From Cyanobacteria bacterium UBA7694 (GTDB lineage Bacteria; Cyanobacteriota; Sericytochromatia; UBA7694), in assembly GCA_002482705.1 (NCBI GenBank), contig DLGM01000011.1:2772-11174 (forward strand): a DNA stretch of 8,403 nucleotides, in the 5' to 3' direction. Both the position numbers and the translations under genes were made by a program. This document shows positions 1 to 5,313 of the stretch, one piece after another. The notes below the pieces were generated by a model. That model searched no databases. It had not been told where the DNA came from and was given only the letters and a program-made list of their open reading frames with translations. Positions within the stretch are counted from its first letter, which is position 1. Every line of letters starts with the position of its first letter.

Positions 1-1204
1 ATACCCATACACTTTGAATCCCGTATTGGGCGCGTACGGCCGGTTGGGAGAGTTCCGCATTGGGCAATAACAGGGCTGTATGCAGTTGTAGGGTGCGATA
101 CTGGCCGTGTTCCATGAGGCGCACCATGCCCTGGGAAAAGCTGGTGTAGGTTTCGCCTGGAAGGCCAATAATCACGTCTGTATAGGTGGCAACACCCTCA
201 CGGCGAAAGCGTCGATGTAATTCGTGAAAGGTATCCAGCGAGATATTGTCGCGTTTAACGGCTTTAAGGGTGGTGGGATCGACGGACTGGAGCGAAAGGG
301 TTACGGAAGTATCAAGGCCTGCGGCAATCAGGGTTCGGTGTACTTCATAAGCCCGTTCGGTGGCATTTTTGGTATTCTGGACGCTGAGCATTTTCGGGTA
401 TTCGGTGCGCTGTTTGAGCGCAGCAGCATAACGGGCAATCTCCAGATCGCGTGGCAAGATGCCAAAATTGGCGTCACAACAAAAAATACTGTGAATTTTT
501 TGCGCGGCAAACCATTCTAACTCTTGCTGCAAGCGCTCTAGGGCAAATCCATAGACTTTGCTGCGGGTGGCCGATCCCCAGTCACAAAAGCTACAGGAGA
601 AGGGGCAGCCCCGATTGGTTTCCCACAGCGCTACCCATTGGGCTTCGGGCTCTTTGTGCAGCAGCGGTAAAAATACGTCTGTTAAGTAGGGAGAGGGGAG
701 GCTATCTAGGTCTTTGCGTCGCCCGGCAGCAGGCGTGTGGTGGAAGTGCCCGTTGTCATCGCGCCAACTTAAGCCTGGGATCACATCCCACTTTTTTGGG
801 GGGAAGGTTTCTAAGAGTTGTAAGAAGGTCTCTTCCCCTTCGCCGTGAACACAGACATCGATATAGGGGTGTTCACGCAGGAAATTTTCCGCCTGTTGGG
901 GCACATTGGGGCCCCCCACAATAATCAGCCGTTCAGGCCGGGTCTGTTTGAGCCGTTGCGCGACAGCCAGCGAACGGCGCGAACTCCACATGTACAGGCT
1001 GAACCCTACAATGTCGGCACTTTCTAGCCGTGTGGCAATCATGGCCACCGATTCGGCTTTGTAGACATGGGTTAAAAATTGATAACGCTCTGGATTCGGG
1101 GAATAGTGCTGGACATATGTTTGCAAGATTCCGCACACATAGGGCAAAAAATTGGTGCCCTGAATGGTCAACTGTACCAAGCCAATGGTGAGAGGGGTGT
1201 GCAT
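1..1204 (-). CDS. B12-binding domain radical SAM protein, C-terminus beyond window
   Basis: The frame runs from ATG at 1204-1202 to the left edge without a stop (401 residues present). A TAG lies four codons upstream of the ATG, so this is the first possible ATG, and a weak AGG-type ribosome site precedes it. Residues about 1-140 look like a cobalamin-binding Rossmann domain, ending in the GEGEETF motif common to B12-dependent radical SAM proteins. The cluster motif CPFSCSFC gives C200, C204 and C207 (CxxxCxxC), the ligands expected for a [4Fe-4S] cluster that cleaves S-adenosylmethionine. The following residues D-W-G, the SVQNTKNAT stretch and GLPGET at 347-352 fit the radical SAM barrel. 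Members of this superfamily methylate or rearrange unactivated carbons, and some have other roles. The substrate cannot be told here. It is probably cytoplasmic. The family call is firm; the function is unknown. Confidence 0.9.
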   Translation of the reverse strand, partial: MHTPLTIGLVQLTIQGTNFLPYVCGILQTYVQHYSPNPERYQFLTHVYKAESVAMIATRLESADIVGFSLYMWSSRRSLAVAQRLKQTRPERLIIVGGPNVPQQAENFLREHPYIDVCVHGEGEETFLQLLETFPPKKWDVIPGLSWRDDNGHFHHTPAAGRRKDLDSLPSPYLTDVFLPLLHKEPEAQWVALWETNRGCPFSCSFCDWGSATRSKVYGFALERLQQELEWFAAQKIHSIFCCDANFGILPRDLEIARYAAALKQRTEYPKMLSVQNTKNATERAYEVHRTLIAAGLDTSVTLSLQSVDPTTLKAVKRDNISLDTFHELHRRFRREGVATYTDVIIGLPGETYTSFSQGMVRLMEHGQYRTLQLHTALLLPNAELSQPAVRAQYGIQSVWV

Positions 1205-1377
1205 ATCTTTATTCTACCTGACCCGGTTGTTTTTGCTGGCTGGATTCCCGGGATTGGGTTTATGCTTCTGAACGGCAGGTGTTTTATGTTACCCGTTTGA
1301 GCACGGTCCTGGAGCTGTTTCTGGCAGCCAAACAGCCACATTTGGCATCTGTAAAAAACTGGCATATGCTGGTGGTT
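1205..1377. other. Divergent intergenic region
   Basis: This stretch separates the minus-strand radical SAM gene from the plus-strand glycosidase and should carry promoters for both. It contains a perfect 8-bp palindrome, TCCCGGGA, at 1246-1253. The glycosidase frame is open back to a GTG at 1279, but that codon has no good ribosome site and would add 33 residues in front of a clear signal peptide. I therefore treat the stretch as non-coding. No convincing promoter was found for the minus-strand gene. Confidence 0.5.
1342..1370 (+). promoter_or_regulatory. Possible sigma70-type promoter before the glycosidase gene
   Basis: TTGGCA at 1342-1347 (5 of 6 matches to the -35 consensus) is followed after 17 bp by TATGCT at 1365-1370 (4 of 6 matches to the -10 consensus). 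Transcription would begin near 1377, almost on the preferred ATG at 1378, giving a nearly leaderless message. That agrees with the lack of a well-spaced Shine-Dalgarno sequence there. It would also rule out the upstream GTG at 1279 and the ATG at 1366. Matches of this quality arise by chance, so the call is weak. Confidence 0.25.
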
Positions 1378-2781
1378 ATGAGAATATTGATAGGAATAAT
1401 CATTGGCAGTTTAAGCTTCACTTTTCAAGCCCAGGCGAAACCTGTAACTGTGGCTGTACGTTCGCTGGGTGGGGTGCGTGCCCAAGTTGCAACCATTGAT
1501 TTGGGCGATGCTCAGACCCATCTCGATATCGTGTTGGCCAATAATGCGCCTCGGGCCAATAGCAGCCAAGAACAGTTTGGTGATGAACTCTTTGGCAGCA
1601 TGGTCAGCCGCGCCAAGGCGGCTCTTGTGGTCAACGGTACTTTTTTTAGCAAGGATGCCCAAAAGCGTGTGATGGGCAATATGGTGCGCAGCGGCATCTT
1701 TGTTAAATATAGCCGCTGGGAAAACTTTGGCACCACCTTTGGCCTCAATCAGCATAACCAGCCAGACATGTTTACCCTCCGCGCCGGGGATGCTCCCCGC
1801 TGGGAAAAACACTGGTTTTCCCTGACCTGTGGCCCCCGTTTACTCAAAGATGGGCAAGTTTGGCTTTCGCCCAAAACAGAGGGTTTTAGTGACCCCCATG
1901 TGCTCAACAGTGCCTCGCGCTCGGCTTTGGGGTATTCCCAAGATGGCAAAACCCTGTGGCTGGTCACTTTTTTAAGCCCTTTGAGCTTGGCTCAAGAGGC
2001 TGCTGCCATGAAAGCCCTGGGGGCTTATCAGGCCATGAATTTAGATGGGGGAGCCTCGAAGGGGTTGGCATTTAAGGGGCAAACTTTAATGGCTCCAGGG
2101 CGCAAAATTACCAATGCTATTGCCGTTTATGACAGTGTCAGCCCTGCTTCGCAAGCTTTAAAACAATCCCGTACAACGTTTACCCTGGCTCGTTTACCCA
2201 ATGGCGATCTGCCCATTCTGAGCCCGGATCAAAAGGTGGCGATGAACCCGACTCCCAAACCTGTGGTGACACCTGCTCCCTCTCCGACATTGAGTGCTCC
2301 GGTGGTACCGCTCCCCAGCAGCTCTACGCCCCAGCCAGTGATAACGCCTGTCCCTACAGCGGCACCTCGCTTGTGGCGTGGTGAGGATGTGCAACACCAT
2401 CCTGAGGCCCAGCAAGTTCTGGCGGCCCCTAAATATTTCTTTTGGTATCTCTATCGCAAAGATTACCCCAAAGCATGGCAGGCATTAACCGAAACCAGTC
2501 GCCAGTCGATTGTGCGGGAAATTGTGGCCACCTTGGAATCCTCGCAAACCGAGGCCCAGGTGCGCCAGGCCATGGATAGCTACGATCCTGATTTTGCTCC
2601 CACTTTCTGGGAGGCCTTTCGCCATACCATTGACAGCGAAAAATGGGTCAAGCACAATTTTGTACTGTCTGAAATTCAAGGGGACAGTGGCCAAGTACTC
2701 ACCCAACCCAGCAATATTCAATTGCAAATTAAAAAAGAGAAGGGGCATTGGCGCTTTGGTTTTAGTGAGACATTTTCATGA
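1378..2781 (+). CDS. Secreted phosphodiester glycosidase (NAGPA/DUF2233 type) with C-terminal NTF2-like domain
   Basis: The product has 467 residues from ATG 1378. Residues 1-20 form a signal peptide: Arg2, a hydrophobic Ile/Leu/Ser core and AQA before Lys21. Starts at ATG 1366 and GTG 1279 are also open but have no better ribosome site, and 1279 would bury the signal peptide. The catalytic-type domain spans about 30-255. It carries VVNGTFF (84-90), TCGPRLL (150-156), NLDGGASKGL (221-230) and PGRKITNAIAVY (240-251), the conserved blocks of the NAGPA family. That family includes the enzyme that uncovers mannose-6-phosphate by removing GlcNAc from a phosphodiester. Bacterial members are thought to act on cell-envelope or exopolysaccharide substrates. 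A low-complexity Pro/Ser/Thr/Val linker covers about 291-330. The last 137 residues, rich in Trp, Tyr and Phe, resemble NTF2-like domains, by inference only. The protein is probably periplasmic or exported. Its substrate is unknown. Confidence 0.85.
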   Translation: MRILIGIIIGSLSFTFQAQAKPVTVAVRSLGGVRAQVATIDLGDAQTHLDIVLANNAPRANSSQEQFGDELFGSMVSRAKAALVVNGTFFSKDAQKRVMGNMVRSGIFVKYSRWENFGTTFGLNQHNQPDMFTLRAGDAPRWEKHWFSLTCGPRLLKDGQVWLSPKTEGFSDPHVLNSASRSALGYSQDGKTLWLVTFLSPLSLAQEAAAMKALGAYQAMNLDGGASKGLAFKGQTLMAPGRKITNAIAVYDSVSPASQALKQSRTTFTLARLPNGDLPILSPDQKVAMNPTPKPVVTPAPSPTLSAPVVPLPSSSTPQPVITPVPTAAPRLWRGEDVQHHPEAQQVLAAPKYFFWYLYRKDYPKAWQALTETSRQSIVREIVATLESSQTEAQVRQAMDSYDPDFAPTFWEAFRHTIDSEKWVKHNFVLSEIQGDSGQVLTQPSNIQLQIKKEKGHWRFGFSETFS

Positions 2782-2807
2782 GTTGTGTGCAAGGGTTGTG
2801 TGTAGCT

Positions 2808-2825
2808 AAAGACCATTCGGTCTTT
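2808..2825 (+). terminator. Hairpin after the glycosidase gene, possible weak terminator
   Basis: AAAGACC (2808-2814) and GGTCTTT (2819-2825) form a perfect 7-bp stem with a 4-base ATTC loop, 27 bases after the TGA. No run of T follows (the next bases are GAGTTTGAG), so it lacks the usual tail of an intrinsic terminator. It could be a weak or Rho-assisted terminator, an mRNA-stabilising 3' hairpin, or part of a leader structure together with AGACC at 2833-2837. Confidence 0.35.
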
Positions 2826-2942
2826 GAGTTTGAGACCTATGATGATGGTTTTATATGGGTTTTTATGCAACCCAAATGAGTGTGGCTTTATGTGGGGATT
2901 TGAATCATTTAAAATCCCTGCTGCAATTACGGCCTGTTTGTC

Positions 2943-2980
2943 TTGGGAAATGTAATGGGAAAACGGTGTTGGAAAATGTA
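2943..2980 (+). repeat. Imperfect 12-bp direct repeat
   Basis: TTGGGAAATGTA (2943-2954) and TTGGAAAATGTA (2969-2980) differ at one base and start 26 bp apart. A related ATGGGAAAACGG lies between them. The repeats sit about 120 bp before ATG 3102 and about 195 bp before GTG 3174. Direct repeats in this position can be sites for a DNA-binding regulator, but the role is not shown. Confidence 0.35.
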
Positions 2981-3071
2981 CCAATAAAAATTCTGTGGAC
3001 GTGTTTATGGCAGGGCTTTGAGCTTATTATTTTATTTGTCCCCATGATGATCACATTGTCTTTTCGATAGC

Positions 3072-3100
3072 CATCCCTAAAAGGTCAGAAAATAGGGATG
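3072..3100 (+). promoter_or_regulatory. Stem-loop just upstream of the first kinase frame
   Basis: CATCCCTA (3072-3079) and TAGGGATG (3093-3100) are a perfect 8-bp inverted repeat around a 13-base A-rich loop. The right arm ends two bases before ATG 3102 and contains AGGGA, the only ribosome-site-like sequence for that ATG. A folded transcript would therefore hide that site. It could instead be a protein-binding operator in DNA. If translation really starts at GTG 3174, the structure lies within the 5' leader or promoter. Confidence 0.45.
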
Positions 3101-3160
3101 AATGGGGTATGTTATGCTAGAGAGATATACACATCTAAAAAGCTTGTATCTGGCTTCGAT

Positions 3161-3168
3161 GGGGGGAG
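3161..3168 (+). promoter_or_regulatory. Strong Shine-Dalgarno that favours GTG 3174 as start
   Basis: The run GGGGGGAG at 3161-3168 lies 5 bases before the in-frame GTG at 3174-3176, at ideal spacing. The alternatives ATG 3102 and ATG 3114 have only AGGG or GGGG at poorer spacing. Starting at GTG 3174 also places the N-terminus directly before the first membrane helix, as is usual for proteins with this 5TM module. Confidence 0.5.
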
Positions 3169-3173
3169 ATATT

Positions 3174-5219
3174 GTGGTTCTTGAACTGCTCAAGGGCGTA
3201 TCCCTATTGTTGGCATTGTGTATGTTACAAAGTTTGAATGTTCGGTTGTGGCGAGATGAACAGCGTTATGTAGCACAGATTGTTTCAGGTCTCTTGTTTG
3301 GAGCCGTGTGTGTGTTTGGGATGATGTTGCCTGTCACCTTGGTACCGGGCGTAATTTTTGATGCCCGGTCAGTTGTTTTAAGCATGGCCGGGCTTTTTGG
3401 GGGGCCTCTGGTCGGGGTGATTGCAGCTCTTCTCGCCGGAGGCTATCGTCTTTGGCTTGGCGGGTCGGGGGTAGAAATCGGTCTGCTTGTCATCTCCATC
3501 GCCGTATTCTTTGGGCTGGGTTACCGTTGGGCTGCGCACCATGGAAAGATCAAGTTGGGCTGGCTTCAGTTTTTATTATTTGGATTTTTGTTGCACAGCG
3601 TGATCATTGGCATGTTTACCCAACTACCGGCACCGATTGCCACAAATGTTCTGACCCACGTGGCTGTACCTTTTGTGTTGATATTTACCGTTGCCACGGC
3701 TTTGCTCGGAGCCATGTTGCATGATCTTGCTGCACTGGCAGAAGCAAAAAAGGCCCTTCAACACAGTGAGGCAAGGCTGCGATCGATTGTGCAAGCGATT
3801 CCTGATCTTTTGTTGGTATTGGATCAAGATGGGCATTATCTGGAGGTGTTGTCTCCCGACCAGAACCTCTTATATGCAGATCCTGCAAAACTTTTGGGCC
3901 AACGCATGCACGATATTTTACCTCCTGAAGAAGCCGACCGATTTTTAGCCGTTGTTAAAACCACCCTCAATACCGAACAACCCCAAATTTTAGAATATAC
4001 GCTTGAGACCTTAGGCGGACGTCGCTATTTTGAAGGGCGAATTCAACCGATGAGTACACGGGTGGATAATAAACCCGCAGTGGTCTTTTTAGCGCGCGAT
4101 ATTACCGAGGGTAAAGCCCAGCAGCAGGCCTTGGTGCGTTCCACCCATTTGCTGGAACAAGCCGGACGCTTAGGGCGCATTGGTGCCTGGGAAATGGATG
4201 TGGCGACCCAACAATTGACCTGGTCTCCGATGATCAGAGAAATTTATGAAGTGGACTCAGACTACCAGCCTAATTGGCCACAAGCATTGGCTTTTTATGA
4301 ATCAGCGGATGGCCGTGAGCGTATGCAGCAAGTCTTTCAAGATGCCGTCGAAAAAGGCCTTTCTTACGAGATTGAAGTGCCTTTATTGACTGCTAAAGGT
4401 CATCATATTTGGGTTAAAGCAATTGTCGCGGCTGAGTTAGAGCAAGGTAAACCGGTACGTATTCATGGGTCGCTACAAGATGTGACGGAAATCAAACACC
4501 AAAATGACGCTTTGCAGCATTTGATTGCCATTACGACCGATCAAAACCAGCGCCTTCAACAATTTACCTATATTGTGTCTCACAATATCCGTTGTCATGT
4601 TGCGAATTTATTGGGGCTGGTCGCGATTATGGATTTAGACAATCCTGCTGAGCGAACAAAAGTCTGGAATTTGATCACCCAAAGCACCCACCATCTGGAT
4701 GAGGTGATTATTCATCTCAACGATATGATCAATATTCAAGCTTTGTTTAATTTACCCAAGGTTGTTTTACCTTTGTACACTGCAGTAGAAAAAATCGGCA
4801 ATGATTTAGCTCCGCTTTTTGCTAAGGCTGAAGCTACGCTTTATAATGATATTTCTGCTGACCAGACTGTTGCTTCCGTACCGGCGTATTTACACAGCAT
4901 TTTACACAGTTTAATCACCAATGGGTTGCGTTATCGGGCTTGCGAACGGCAGGCGTGGGTGCGTGTTTATTGTGAGTATCAGCCAGGTTATTTGGTTGTG
5001 TGTGTGGCGGACAATGGGGTCGGTCTTGATGTTGAACGCGTAGGTGCACGCTTATTTGGCTTGTACCAAACCTTCCATGGGCATCCAGAGGCCAAGGGTT
5101 TGGGGCTGTTTTTAACCAAAATTCAGATTCAAGCAATGAAAGGGAAAGTCGAAATGTTCAGTCACGTGGATGTGGGCACTACGGTCAAAGTCTATTTCCC
5201 TATATCTGAGGTTGCATAA
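3174..5219 (+). CDS. Membrane sensor histidine kinase: 5TM-5TMR_LYT, two PAS domains, SHN-type kinase core
   Basis: The product has 681 residues from GTG 3174, or 705 if ATG 3102 is used; numbers here are from 3174. Residues about 5-181 hold six hydrophobic segments with PGVIFDAR (58-65) and YRLWLGGSG (91-99), hallmarks of the LytS-type 5TM receptor module (5TM-5TMR_LYT). Two PAS domains follow at about 198-316 and 331-441, each ending in a D(I/V)TE PAC-type motif. The likely phospho-acceptor is His470 in F-x-YIVSHNIR, a SHN variant of the usual SHE H-box. The ATPase domain shows N583 in ITNGLRY (Gly replaces the usual Ala), G1 DNGVG (613-617) and a short G2 GLGL (642-645). The key residues are present, so it should be active. 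There is no receiver domain, so it must pass phosphate to a separate regulator. The kinase lies in the inner membrane; its ligand is unknown. It ends 94 bp before the next kinase gene on the same strand. Confidence 0.9.
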   Translation: MVLELLKGVSLLLALCMLQSLNVRLWRDEQRYVAQIVSGLLFGAVCVFGMMLPVTLVPGVIFDARSVVLSMAGLFGGPLVGVIAALLAGGYRLWLGGSGVEIGLLVISIAVFFGLGYRWAAHHGKIKLGWLQFLLFGFLLHSVIIGMFTQLPAPIATNVLTHVAVPFVLIFTVATALLGAMLHDLAALAEAKKALQHSEARLRSIVQAIPDLLLVLDQDGHYLEVLSPDQNLLYADPAKLLGQRMHDILPPEEADRFLAVVKTTLNTEQPQILEYTLETLGGRRYFEGRIQPMSTRVDNKPAVVFLARDITEGKAQQQALVRSTHLLEQAGRLGRIGAWEMDVATQQLTWSPMIREIYEVDSDYQPNWPQALAFYESADGRERMQQVFQDAVEKGLSYEIEVPLLTAKGHHIWVKAIVAAELEQGKPVRIHGSLQDVTEIKHQNDALQHLIAITTDQNQRLQQFTYIVSHNIRCHVANLLGLVAIMDLDNPAERTKVWNLITQSTHHLDEVIIHLNDMINIQALFNLPKVVLPLYTAVEKIGNDLAPLFAKAEATLYNDISADQTVASVPAYLHSILHSLITNGLRYRACERQAWVRVYCEYQPGYLVVCVADNGVGLDVERVGARLFGLYQTFHGHPEAKGLGLFLTKIQIQAMKGKVEMFSHVDVGTTVKVYFPISEVA

Positions 5220-5263
5220 CCTAATGTGTTTGTATTCAACATAATTCACAAAATTATTGAGGT

Positions 5264-5282
5264 TTGACAAAAAGGTTATAAT
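5264..5282 (+). promoter_or_regulatory. Promoter-like hexamers in the gap between the two kinase genes
   Basis: A perfect TATAAT lies at 5277-5282 and a perfect TTGACA at 5264-5269, in an AT-rich gap about 32-50 bp before the second kinase start. They are only 7 bp apart, so they cannot act together as a standard -35/-10 pair. TATAAT alone would start transcription near 5289, leaving a leader of about 25 bases, which is plausible. TTGACA has only poor -10 partners at 17-20 bp spacing (GCGTAT at 5287-5292, TATGTG at 5290-5295). No terminator was seen after the first kinase, so read-through is also possible. Confidence 0.4.
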
Positions 5283-5313
5283 TGGGGCGTATGTGGGGGG
5301 TTGTGTCAGTGTG

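Larger units (their letters stand above)
2782..3173 (+). other. Long intergenic/leader region before the first kinase gene
   Basis: About 390 bp lie between the glycosidase stop and the preferred kinase start (320 bp if the kinase starts at 3102). A 71-codon frame opens at 2855 but has no ribosome site and no recognisable family, so I do not call it a gene. The stretch holds a direct repeat GTTGTGTG (2782-2789 and 2795-2802), overlapping inverted repeats at 2808-2837, a near-identical 12-bp direct repeat at 2943-2980 and a stem-loop at 3072-3100. No known riboswitch was recognised, and no promoter with good elements was found. Confidence 0.5.

Noticed and set aside
451..924. 157-codon plus-strand frame opposite the radical SAM gene
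   Set aside because: The minus strand here encodes the cysteine cluster motif and conserved barrel. The plus-strand product is Arg/Cys-rich with no family resemblance.
1246..1253. TCCCGGGA palindrome in the divergent intergenic region as an operator
   Set aside because: It is a single 8-bp palindrome with no flanking symmetry or second copy, which is not enough to call a binding site.
1279..1377. N-terminal extension of the glycosidase from GTG 1279
   Set aside because: There is no suitable ribosome site, and the extension would precede an obvious signal peptide starting at residue 34 of that longer frame.
2855..3070. 71-codon plus-strand frame in the gap before the first kinase
   Set aside because: It has no ribosome site, no recognisable family and an atypical composition, and it overlaps the direct repeats. 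It reads as chance open frame.
5241..5257. ATAATT/AATTAT hairpin after the first kinase stop codon
   Set aside because: The 6-bp stem is made only of A-T pairs and has no T tail, so it is too weak for a terminator and is expected in AT-rich promoter DNA.
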